Source of the DNA: GAS188 sp044445965 | Lineage (GTDB): Bacteria > Pseudomonadota > Alphaproteobacteria > Rhizobiales > Beijerinckiaceae | DNA: 18,186 nt | Assembly: GCA_044445965.1 (NCBI GenBank) | Contig: JBIOEJ010000119.1 | Location: 1-18,186 of the forward strand | Direction of reading: 5' to 3' | Part shown: piece by piece, positions 5,935 through 13,432 of the stretch | Layout of the letters: every line of letters starts with the position of its first letter | How positions within the stretch are numbered: position 1 is the stretch's first letter | Program-made: the position numbers and the translations under genes | The notes under the pieces: generated by a model | The model's database searches: none | The model's input: the letters and a program-made list of their open reading frames with translations, nothing else | Told to the model about the DNA's origin: nothing

Positions 5935-8900
5935 CGGGCGGGTGCAGGACGATCGGAGGGTTGGGGGCGCCGGCGGTGTAACCCGGCGGAGTCGCGAGGG
6001 GTGACGCGGCGACCGCGGGTGGTGAGGGAACGACGACCGGGGGCGGCAGGGGCATCAATTGTGGCGTCGCGATCGGCGCTTGGTCCGTCGGTCTTGGCGA
6101 GGCTGCTTCAGGTGCCGGCTTCGGTGCGCCAGCCTTGGGGGCCGCGGACGGGGATGGGGCTTGCGGCAATGCCTGCGCCTGAGGCGGACGCGCCGGGGGC
6201 AGCGGCGCCTGGGCCGTGGGAAGCGCCGGCGAGGCGGGTTCCGCGGCGATGGGAGCAGGGGGGACGGAAGGCGAGGCGGTTTGCCCCGGCGTTGCTGGTG
6301 CGGCAGTCGCTGCGCCGGGCGACGCTGCCGGCTGAACCGGCGGCGTTGGCGGCGCCGGAGGCTCCGGCGGGGGAGGCAATGGCAACGCCTTCTGTCGGCC
6401 GGCCTTCAGGCGACGGCCGAACATCGCCTGTTCGCGCTGGTCATATTCCATGAGCTCGATGCGCTCGAGCTCCAGGCGCAGCCGTTCGACGGAGACCGCC
6501 TGCAACAAGGTGGCGGCATCGGCCTCGCGCTTCGGCGCGAAAAGCGGGCCTTTCCAGCTGATCACGGCAGCGAGCGGGACGCGGCTTTCGGGCCTGGCGG
6601 CCGACAGGGTCGAGAGGCCCAGCCGGGCGTCGAGCGCCAGCGTCTTGAGATCGATCGTCGCGCTGCCCTCTACGCCGTCGCCCGATGGAAGCTCCCGGCG
6701 CGGTATGGTCGTCTTCAGCACGCCGCTGGCGGCGACGAGCGGCGCCTCGAAGCTCACGCCCGTCAGCGGGCCGCGCGAAGTTTCACTGGCGACGAGCGCG
6801 GCGAGCCGCGTCTTCTCCATCAGCGTCTCGTCGGCGACCGCTTTGGCGAAAGCCCGCTGCAGCCCTGCGATCGCGGCCTGCTCGAGGGAGCCGTCGGCGA
6901 TCCGCAGCGTGCCGCCGCCACCCGTGCTCGCCACGATCTGCGAGAGCGTCTCGCCGGCCCCCGCGACCTCGAGACGGCCGGAGAGCTCGCCGGCGAGGCC
7001 GGCGCCGGGAGCGAAACCCTTCAACTCGATTCCGTCGACCGATAAATGCAGCACCGAACGCGCCAGGCCACCGTCGCGGTCGATGTGCCACTCGGCGCCG
7101 AGCTGGCCGCCGGAAAGGCCCGCCGTCGCCTCCGTGATGGCGACGCCGCGCTCGCTGAGCTCGAGCGTCAGCTTGACGTCGTGCGCCGGAACGGTGCCGC
7201 CGAGATCGGCGAACGAGGCGGCGACGCCGAGCGCTACCGGCACCGGGGGTGGCACATAGGCCGGAAAGCGCACCGAGGCCCATGGTCCTTGCCCGGCGGC
7301 AGTCCTTGTCGGGCCGAGGGCCAGCCCCGCGAGCGCCGGAATGGAGAGAAGCTGGGCCTGTATCTGGCCGGTCAGGCGCTTCTCGCCGGCGATCGCGAGG
7401 CTCAGCGTCCCGGTCACGGCGCTCCCGAGGAAACGCGCGTTCAATCGGTCCAACACGAGGCTGTCGGGCGACAAGGTCCAGCCACCCGAGACCTCGAAGC
7501 GTTGATCGCCGTCGAGGCGTGGCGCGAAGCCCACGAGCCGCGCGGCGGCGGCGGCGCTCGAGGTCGCCGCGCTGAAGCCGCCATGCCCTTCGGGCGCGCC
7601 GATGAAGCTCAGCACCCCGTCGCCGGAGAGGCGGGCCTCGCCGGCCAGCAGGCTCGCCGTAACCGCCAATGCGTCGGCATTGCCGGGCTTCGTCGAGATC
7701 TTCAGCTCGCCGTGCCCCAACGGCTCGCCTGGTGCGATGGGGAGGCCGATCTGACCGAGAAGCATGCTTGCCTCCGGTGCCGTCAAGGTCAGTTCGCCGG
7801 TGCCCGGCGCGAAGCTCGCATCGAGCGAGCCTTTGGCGTCGACATGAGTGGCCGCGGCCGTCCCCGACAGAGCAACGTCGATCATCGGGTTCGCGGCGCC
7901 GCGCCGCGCCGACAGCGTCAGCTTCAGCGGCTCCAGCAAGGCGCGCCGGGCCATGAGCGCCTCGACCGCGCCTTGCGGCAGGACGAGGCGCGAAAGCGCG
8001 GCGAGGGGGGCTGCCTTGGGGGCGGCGATGCGAGCCTCGAAGCTGGAGCCTGCGCCGCCGATCGCCCCGGCGCCCGAGAGCGTCAGCCCGTCGAAGCCCT
8101 GCAGCTGCAGCTTGTCGATCAGCGTCTGCCCGCGGCTGCGCGAGAGCGACATATCGAGGCGCCCGACATCGCCCGCGCCGCGCCCGGCCCGCAACCGCTC
8201 GACATGGACTTGCAGGCGCCCTTCGACGGATGCAGGGAGGATGTTCGTCACCGCTCCGAGCGGCCAGCTGTCGAGATCGAGGTCTCGGCTCGTGATATCG
8301 GCGTCGATGCGCGCCGGCTGGCCGCCGACCGCGTCCGTCACCGTCAGGCCGCCCGTGATCTTGGAACCTGCCAGCGAAACATCGAGCGTCTCGATGCGCG
8401 TCGTCTCATTGCTGCGCGTGATATCGCCTGCGAGGCTGAGCGGGATGCGGGCGGCGGAAGGGCCGCCGGCGAGCCCGAAACCTTGCAGCAAGGCGGCCGC
8501 ATCCGGCGCCTTCACCTCGACATGGCCGCGCAACGCCCCGTCCGGCGATGCCGCGCCGGCCGAGAAGCTCAGCTCGCCGCGCCCGACCCATTTGGCGTCG
8601 AGCGACGAAACGAGGAGCTCCGCGCCGCTCTTCATGCCCTTGACATGGAAGCTCTCGAAGCTCTCTCCGGCAAGCTCGACCGTCTGGGATCCGATATCGA
8701 AATCGACCGCGAGCGCGGCCGGCAACGCCGTCTTCGCCAGGGCGGCCAGCCCTTGGAGCGCCTGGCCGATCTCCGGCGTCCCGCCATTGCCGCCAGAGGT
8801 CGGGGCGTCGATCAGCGGATCGAGCACGAGGCGTCGCGCCGAGAGATCGAGGCTGAGCCGCGGCGTCGTGGCGAGCTCGAGCGCGCCTTGCCCGTTCAAT

Positions 8901-9772
8901 CTCAAGGCGGCGGCCCGCTCGCGCGAAATTTCGATCTCGTCGAGGCGCAGCGAGCGCAGCTCGCCATGCGCCTTGGCCTGCGCCCGCCACGCCGACGAGG
9001 CTTCGCTGTTCTCGGCGTTGGCCGCGCGTCGCGCTCCCTTTTCGCCCTGCATGAGAACGAAGGCGCCGTCGAGCGCGACGGGCGACGCGCCTTCCCTCAG
9101 CGCCTGACCCTCGAAGGTGACGTGCCAGCTTCTCGTATCCGCACCGCCATCGGCGTCGAAGGCGATCGACACGCGACGGCCTCGCTCGGCGTCCGGCGAG
9201 CCGATGGCCAGCCGCGCCCGCCCCGGCACGCCGCCGAATACGCCATCGGCCGATAGGCGCAGCGGCCCCTCGCGGGCCGGAAGGCTGGCCTCGCCGCGCT
9301 CGATCGTCGCGACGGGGATATCGTCCCCGGCGCGCGTGATCGCGACCGCGTCGAGCACCATGGCGTCGACCCGGAGCGGGCGCTCAGCTGCGGATAGTCG
9401 GTCGATCAGGGCGCCGGCCGGATCGTCCGCCACTCTCTCGGCGAGCTTGATGACGCCGCCATCGAGCTCGATCGATACGATGTGCGGCGCGCCGCCGATG
9501 AGGCTGGCGAGCGAGATCTCGGTGCGCAGCCGCGCCGCGCTCACTTTGGCGTGCTGCGTATCGAGGATCACATCTCGAGCGTCGAGCGTCAGCCTCGGCA
9601 GGAATTCGAGCCTTATCGGGCCGACAAGCATCAGCTTGAGCCCGGTCGCCGCCTCGATGCGCGCTTCGATCTCGCCTTTATAGGGCGTCCAGTCGACGAA
9701 GCGCGGCACCGCGAAGGCCGCGACCAGCGCTGCGATCAGGAGCGAGCCGATGATGACGAAGAGGTCGCGCAT
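5930..9772 (-). CDS. AsmA family protein with proline/alanine-rich C-terminal tail
   Basis: A 1280-residue inner-membrane-anchored protein facing the periplasm. The N-terminus carries one membrane segment (FVIIGSLLIAALVAAFAVP, about residues 5-23) followed directly by the AsmA signature VDWTPYKGEIEARIEAATG and LVGPIRLEFLPRLTLDARDV. The long middle consists of repeated beta-rich segments typical of AsmA-like bridge proteins. Near 920-1110 lies the AsmA C-terminal domain (GELSGRLEVAGAGETLSQIV, GGTLRIADGSLEQAAI). The last 150 residues are almost wholly Pro, Ala and Ser. AsmA-like proteins are linked to outer-membrane lipid homeostasis and phospholipid transport; this protein's cargo is unknown. 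The ATG at 9772 gives a normal N-terminus. The stop lies inside a palindromic repeat. The gene stands alone, convergent with the sspB unit. Confidence 0.92.
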   Translation of the reverse strand: MRDLFVIIGSLLIAALVAAFAVPRFVDWTPYKGEIEARIEAATGLKLMLVGPIRLEFLPRLTLDARDVILDTQHAKVSAARLRTEISLASLIGGAPHIVSIELDGGVIKLAERVADDPAGALIDRLSAAERPLRVDAMVLDAVAITRAGDDIPVATIERGEASLPAREGPLRLSADGVFGGVPGRARLAIGSPDAERGRRVSIAFDADGGADTRSWHVTFEGQALREGASPVALDGAFVLMQGEKGARRAANAENSEASSAWRAQAKAHGELRSLRLDEIEISRERAAALRLNGQGALELATTPRLSLDLSARRLVLDPLIDAPTSGGNGGTPEIGQALQGLAALAKTALPAALAVDFDIGSQTVELAGESFESFHVKGMKSGAELLVSSLDAKWVGRGELSFSAGAASPDGALRGHVEVKAPDAAALLQGFGLAGGPSAARIPLSLAGDITRSNETTRIETLDVSLAGSKITGGLTVTDAVGGQPARIDADITSRDLDLDSWPLGAVTNILPASVEGRLQVHVERLRAGRGAGDVGRLDMSLSRSRGQTLIDKLQLQGFDGLTLSGAGAIGGAGSSFEARIAAPKAAPLAALSRLVLPQGAVEALMARRALLEPLKLTLSARRGAANPMIDVALSGTAAATHVDAKGSLDASFAPGTGELTLTAPEASMLLGQIGLPIAPGEPLGHGELKISTKPGNADALAVTASLLAGEARLSGDGVLSFIGAPEGHGGFSAATSSAAAAARLVGFAPRLDGDQRFEVSGGWTLSPDSLVLDRLNARFLGSAVTGTLSLAIAGEKRLTGQIQAQLLSIPALAGLALGPTRTAAGQGPWASVRFPAYVPPPVPVALGVAASFADLGGTVPAHDVKLTLELSERGVAITEATAGLSGGQLGAEWHIDRDGGLARSVLHLSVDGIELKGFAPGAGLAGELSGRLEVAGAGETLSQIVASTGGGGTLRIADGSLEQAAIAGLQRAFAKAVADETLMEKTRLAALVASETSRGPLTGVSFEAPLVAASGVLKTTIPRRELPSGDGVEGSATIDLKTLALDARLGLSTLSAARPESRVPLAAVISWKGPLFAPKREADAATLLQAVSVERLRLELERIELMEYDQREQAMFGRRLKAGRQKALPLPPPPEPPAPPTPPVQPAASPGAATAAPATPGQTASPSVPPAPIAAEPASPALPTAQAPLPPARPPQAQALPQAPSPSAAPKAGAPKPAPEAASPRPTDQAPIATPQLMPLPPPVVVPSPPAVAASPLATPPGYTAGAPNPPIVLHPPD

Positions 9773-9822
9773 GGGTCAAGCGCCTTTCCGTCTCCATATC
9801 CAAATCGGGCTTGCCCGCAAGA

Positions 9823-9840
9823 CCTGGATCATGATCCGGG
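9823..9840. repeat. 18-bp palindrome upstream of the AsmA gene
   Basis: CCTGGATCA (9823-9831) and TGATCCGGG (9832-9840) are inverted repeats with one G-T mismatch, centred on GGATCATGATCC. It lies between the end of the FAD dehydrogenase gene and the AsmA start, both on the minus strand, upstream of the latter. It could be a terminator stem, an operator or a repeat fragment; no T-run is present. Confidence 0.4.
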
Positions 9841-9898
9841 CTGAAGGGAGGGGCGAGGGCGCGCGCTCACCTCGCCGGCCGGGCAGGCAAAAATCGTC

Positions 9899-11320
9899 TC
9901 ACACCAGGACCATCTTGCCCGGATTCATGATGTTCAAGGGGTCGATCGAGCGCTTCAGCATGCGCATCAGGTCGAGCGCCGCGGCGCCATGCTCCCTCTC
10001 GAGGTATTTCATCTTGCCCTGGCCGACGCCATGCTCGCCGGTGCAAGTGCCTTCCATGGCGAGCGCCCGCTCGACCAGGCGCTCGACGAAAATCTTGACG
10101 CGTCTCACCTCGTCCTCGTCATCGAGATCGAAGAGCGGCGAGACGTGGAAGTTGCCGTCCCCGACATGGCCGACGATGCCCGCCGTGATGCCGAGCTCGG
10201 CGACATCGCGCTGCGCTGCCTCGACGCATTCGGCGAGCCTCGATATGGGCACGCAGACATCGGTCGCGAAGGTGGTGGCGCCGGGCCTGAGCGCGAAGCC
10301 CGCCCAATAGATGTTGTGGCGCGCCTTCCACAGCCTGGAACGCTCCTCGGGTTTCGTGGCCCAGGCGAACGGCCCGCCGCCGAGCTCGGCGGCGATCTCG
10401 CCGAAGCGCTCGGATTGCTCCTTCACGCCGGCATCGGTGCCGTGGAATTCGAGAAACAGCATCGGCGTCTCGGGCAGGTCGAGCTTGGAATGCAGGTTGA
10501 CCGCTTGCACGGAGAGCGTGTCGAGAAGCTCGATACGGGCGACGGGAATGCCCGATTGGATCGTCAGGATGGTCGCATCGCAGGCCGCCTTGACGGTCGG
10601 GAAGGGGCATACACCGGCCGCTATCGCCTCGGGGATGCCTTGCAGTCTCAGCGTGATCTCGGTGATCAGGCCAAGCGTGCCCTCCGAGCCCACGAAGAGC
10701 CGCGTGAGGTCGTAGCCGGAAGAGGACTTCTTGGCGCGCGTCGCGGTGGTGACGATCTCGCCCGAAGGCAGCACCGCCTTGAGGGACAACACATTGTCCT
10801 TCATCGTGCCGTAGCGCACCGCATTGGTGCCCGAGGCTCGCGTCGCCGTCATGCCCCCGAGGGAGGCGTTGGCGCCGGGATCGATCGGGAAGAACAGGCC
10901 ATCGCTTCGAAGATGCGTGTTGAGGTCCTCGCGCGTGACGCCGGGCTCGACCACGCAGTCGAGGTCCTCGGCATGCACCGCCAGGATCTTGTTCATCCTC
11001 GACAGATCGACCGACACCCCGCCGAAGGGTGCGTTGATATGGCCTTCCAGCGAGGTGCCCGTGCCGAAGGCGATGATCGGCATGCGCTCGGCTGCGCATA
11101 TGCGGACGAGATCGACGCAGTCCTCGGCGCTCTCGGCGAACACCACCGCGTCCGGCGCCTCGTTTTTCTGCCAGGTGAGCGTGTTGGCGTGCTGCTCGCG
11201 CACGGCCTGCGAGGTGACGAGGCGGTTGCCGAAGCGCTTGGCGAGCTCCAGCGTGACCTTGGCGACGGTCGCCTCGCTCGGCCTGATGAAGGCGCGGGAA
11301 GGGTCGGGCATATGCGTCAT
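9899..11320 (-). CDS. FAD-binding oxidase, D-lactate dehydrogenase/GlcD-like
   Basis: A 473-residue flavoprotein of the VAO/PCMH family that oxidises a 2-hydroxyacid (most likely D-lactate, possibly glycolate or D-2-hydroxyglutarate), passing electrons to cytochrome c or quinone. The FAD-binding half contains PIIAFGTGTSLEGH (81-94), DPGANASLGGMTATRASGTN (147-166) and SSGYDLTRLFVGSEGTLGLI (200-219). The C-terminal cap has RHNIYWA, VGHVGDGNFHVSP with a metal-binding type histidine pair, GTCTGEHGVGQGKMKYL and the closing DPLNIMNPGKM. The ATG at 11320 is preferred; an open extension to 11416 is charged and unlike the family. Length fits the D-lactate dehydrogenase (cytochrome) type. It is divergent from a thioesterase gene, and no glcE/glcF genes are adjacent, which favours the single-subunit enzyme. 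Confidence 0.9.
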   Translation of the reverse strand: MTHMPDPSRAFIRPSEATVAKVTLELAKRFGNRLVTSQAVREQHANTLTWQKNEAPDAVVFAESAEDCVDLVRICAAERMPIIAFGTGTSLEGHINAPFGGVSVDLSRMNKILAVHAEDLDCVVEPGVTREDLNTHLRSDGLFFPIDPGANASLGGMTATRASGTNAVRYGTMKDNVLSLKAVLPSGEIVTTATRAKKSSSGYDLTRLFVGSEGTLGLITEITLRLQGIPEAIAAGVCPFPTVKAACDATILTIQSGIPVARIELLDTLSVQAVNLHSKLDLPETPMLFLEFHGTDAGVKEQSERFGEIAAELGGGPFAWATKPEERSRLWKARHNIYWAGFALRPGATTFATDVCVPISRLAECVEAAQRDVAELGITAGIVGHVGDGNFHVSPLFDLDDEDEVRRVKIFVERLVERALAMEGTCTGEHGVGQGKMKYLEREHGAAALDLMRMLKRSIDPLNIMNPGKMVLV

Positions 11321-11444
11321 GTTCGGCGAGCTTTCATCTGAGGCAGGGTCAATCTTTCTGTGCCGCGAGAACTTGTTCTTGCCAAGGCTTTCTTGTTCAC
11401 GAGATATTATCGGCAATGCGGCTTTGGTGAGGAGCCTGTGGCGA

Positions 11445-11981
11445 ATGGCGGAAAAGATCGGCGCGCCTGTCCTGTTCTTCGCGCCCTTCGTCTCGTCGGC
11501 GATGCGCGTCGAGCCCCAATGGATCGATTATAACGGCCACCTCAACGTCGCCTATTACGCGCTGCTTTTCGATCGCGCCGTCGACGAATGCTACGGGCTC
11601 CTCGGCATAGGCGAGGACTACGTCAAGACGCGCAAGGCCTCGCTGTTCGCGGCCGAGGCGCATATCGGCTATCGCCGCGAGCTGCAGGCCGGCGAGATGG
11701 TGCGCGTGACGCTGCAGCTTCTCGATTTCGACGATAAGCGGCTCCATTATTTCATGGAGCTGCGCCACGCCCATGAGGGCTGGCTCGCCGCGACCTGCGA
11801 GAACATGTCGCTGCATGTCGATATGACGACGCGTCGCGTCACGGCTTTCCCCGACGATGTTCTCGCCAATCTCGCCTTGATGAAGGCTGCCCATTCGCGT
11901 CTGGCCGTGCCTGAGCATGCCGGAAGGCGCGTCGCCATGCGGCAACCGGGCTCGGAGGGGGCCGGGCAAAGGCGGCACTAG
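11445..11981 (+). CDS. Hotdog-fold acyl-CoA thioesterase family protein
   Basis: A 178-residue protein of the 4-hydroxybenzoyl-CoA thioesterase-like (4HBT) hotdog family. The diagnostic motif is QWIDYNGHLNVAYYALLFDR (about 26-45), with the catalytic-type Asp and the Asn-Gly-His turn, followed by AEAHIGYRRELQAGEMVRV and the strand HYFMELRHAHEGWLAATCEN. It hydrolyses an acyl-CoA thioester; the substrate cannot be read from sequence. Related proteins occur in carnitine and aromatic degradation. The ATG at 11445 is supported by GAGGAG about ten bases upstream. Its TAG stop (11979-11981) lies in the first bases of a palindromic repeat, so the last residues (about EGAGQRRH) may have been altered by the insertion. 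It is divergent from the FAD dehydrogenase, with about 124 bases between starts. Confidence 0.87.
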   Translation: MAEKIGAPVLFFAPFVSSAMRVEPQWIDYNGHLNVAYYALLFDRAVDECYGLLGIGEDYVKTRKASLFAAEAHIGYRRELQAGEMVRVTLQLLDFDDKRLHYFMELRHAHEGWLAATCENMSLHVDMTTRRVTAFPDDVLANLALMKAAHSRLAVPEHAGRRVAMRQPGSEGAGQRRH

Positions 11982-12027
11982 AGTTTCCCCGGCCCGATTG
12001 AATCGCACCGGGGGCCGGGGGCTCTAG
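11978..12027. repeat. 50-bp palindrome forming both convergent stop codons
   Basis: The outer arms CTAGAG (11978-11983) and CTCTAG (12022-12027) are perfect. Inside, CCCCGGCCC faces GGGGGCCGGGG, and the centre is GATTGAATC. It belongs to the same class as the element at 5889-5934 (outer TAGAG arms, central GATT/AATC). The thioesterase stop (11979-11981) and the oxidoreductase stop (complement of 12024-12026) are both provided by its CTAG ends. It is probably also a bidirectional terminator. Confidence 0.8.
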
Positions 12028-13097
12028 TCGATTGGTTTTGCCGAATTTTCGGTGGCGAGGACATCGGCGATGCGCACCGAAGTGCCGGCGAGCGCAGATG
12101 ATTCCAGCGCGGCCTCGATGACGGCGAGGGTGGCGATGTTCGAGCGGCCCGAGGGAAAGTGAACGGGTTCTCGCCCGGTGCGTATGGCCGTCGCGAAGGC
12201 GGCGAGAACCCCCCGCCGGCCATATAGCCGCATCGCCGGCAACGCTCGCGTTTCGGCCTCGGCGTTCGGCCGTTTTGTCGCGACACGGTCACGCGCGGGC
12301 CCTTCGGGTCCGCTCCCGCGCGAGGTCCAGAGCACCGAGCCATGCTCGAAATCCATCTGCCATTCGCCGGCCCAAGCGGTCTGGGCGCCCTGATCCAGCC
12401 AGCTGCCGCGATAGCTCACCGCGACGCCGGACGGAAAGGTCAGCACGATCGCGCCGCAGGCATCTCCGGTGAACGGGCTGCCGCGCGGGTTCCAGGTCCG
12501 GCAGCTGAGCTCGGCGGGATCTTCTCCGATGATCATCCGCATGAGGTCGAAATGATGCACCGCCATATCGACCAGGAGCGGGTTTGCCAGCCCCAAATAG
12601 CCATGACCTTCGACCACCGCATTGCGTCGAAAGTCGATCTTGATCTGACACAACTTGCCGAAATCGCCCTTGCGCACGAATTCGGCCGCCGCGACCGATG
12701 CCGGAAAATAGCGGTAGTTCTGGCTGACCATGAGAACGCGGCGGCGCGCCTCGGCAAGGCCGACGAGATCGTGTGCCTCTCGCATGGTCGCGGTGAACGG
12801 CTTCTCGACGACGACATGCCGATCCGCTTCGAGCGCCAGCCTGGCGACCGGCGCGTGGAAAGCGGTGGGGAGGCAGACGACGACGGCATCTGATGCGACG
12901 CGGCGGAGCGCCGTCGCAATGTCCGCAAAGCAGGCGTCGGGCGGTGCGCCGAGCTCCTTCTGCGCGCGGCGGAGCGCCGCCCCATCGCCGTCGACATAGG
13001 CGACGGCCTCGACGTCGGGATGGCCGGGCAACACGTCCCGCGCCCAATCGAAGCCCCAGCGGCCGAGGCCCACATGGATGAGGCGTATCTTGTCCAT
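12024..13097 (-). CDS. Gfo/Idh/MocA family oxidoreductase
   Basis: A 357-residue NAD(P)-dependent sugar or cyclitol dehydrogenase-like protein. The N-terminal Rossmann domain starts with RLIHVGLGRWG (5-15) in place of the usual GxGxxG, followed by VCLPTAFHAPVARLALEADR and the family's catalytic VVVEKPFTATMREA (EKP at 98-100). The C-terminal alpha/beta domain contains MVSQNYRYFPA, FGKLCQIKIDFRR and DMAVHHFDLMRMIIGEDP, with the expected active-site His/Asp region. The final EIAALES-type helix is changed to AVIEAALESS. Substrate is not predictable. The ATG at 13097 fits the family start. It is divergent from adenine deaminase and convergent with the thioesterase; no sugar transporter genes are near. 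Confidence 0.92.
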   Translation of the reverse strand: MDKIRLIHVGLGRWGFDWARDVLPGHPDVEAVAYVDGDGAALRRAQKELGAPPDACFADIATALRRVASDAVVVCLPTAFHAPVARLALEADRHVVVEKPFTATMREAHDLVGLAEARRRVLMVSQNYRYFPASVAAAEFVRKGDFGKLCQIKIDFRRNAVVEGHGYLGLANPLLVDMAVHHFDLMRMIIGEDPAELSCRTWNPRGSPFTGDACGAIVLTFPSGVAVSYRGSWLDQGAQTAWAGEWQMDFEHGSVLWTSRGSGPEGPARDRVATKRPNAEAETRALPAMRLYGRRGVLAAFATAIRTGREPVHFPSGRSNIATLAVIEAALESSALAGTSVRIADVLATENSAKPID

Positions 13098-13432
13098 GGC
13101 ATTCCGGTCCGGATGCTACCCACTACCCACGCGGCTCGCGGCGCCCCGGGGATCAGCCCGGTGATCATCCGGGGATGACGTCGCGAAACGCGAGAGAGAG
13201 AGCAGCATCGCTTATCCTTCTTTGTAGCGGAAGAGGAGCCCGCTGTCGCCGCCGGACGGGGCGGTTGCTTGCCCGGCGGTCCCGCCTTGCGCCGACCTCG
13301 CACCTTGCTTGCAGGGGCAGGTTGGGCCGCCTAGGATTGCGGGAGGCTTGGAGCTCTCTTGCAATTGGCCCTGAGGATCGCACTCATATTCGCCCCCCCA
13401 TCGCGCCCGGCCGCAGAGCGGCGGTCCCGAGC
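13098..13432. other. Divergent intergenic region, no gene seen
   Basis: About 335 bases separate the starts of the oxidoreductase and adenine deaminase genes and must hold both promoters. An imperfect inverted repeat (CCGGGGATCA with TGATCATCCGGGG, about 13145-13173) is present. The frame of adenine deaminase stays open back to 13175, but that stretch has no family similarity. I see no riboswitch-like structure that I can support. Confidence 0.5.

Noticed and set aside
7046..9256. A 736-residue open frame on the plus strand
   Set aside because: It is antisense to the AsmA gene, is very rich in Arg, Gly and Ala, and has no recognisable domain. Long antisense frames are expected opposite GC-rich genes with strong third-position bias.
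9989..11341. A 450-residue open frame on the plus strand
   Set aside because: It is antisense to the FAD dehydrogenase, whose motifs are unambiguous; the composition is that of a shadow frame.
13359..13390. TTGCAA and CATATT as a promoter for adenine deaminase
   Set aside because: The spacing of 20 bases is too long for a normal sigma70 promoter and the -10 match is weak.
13175..13432. Upstream extension of adenine deaminase by 86 residues
   Set aside because: The added sequence is Arg-rich and unlike the family, and the ATG at 13433 gives the normal N-terminus and length.
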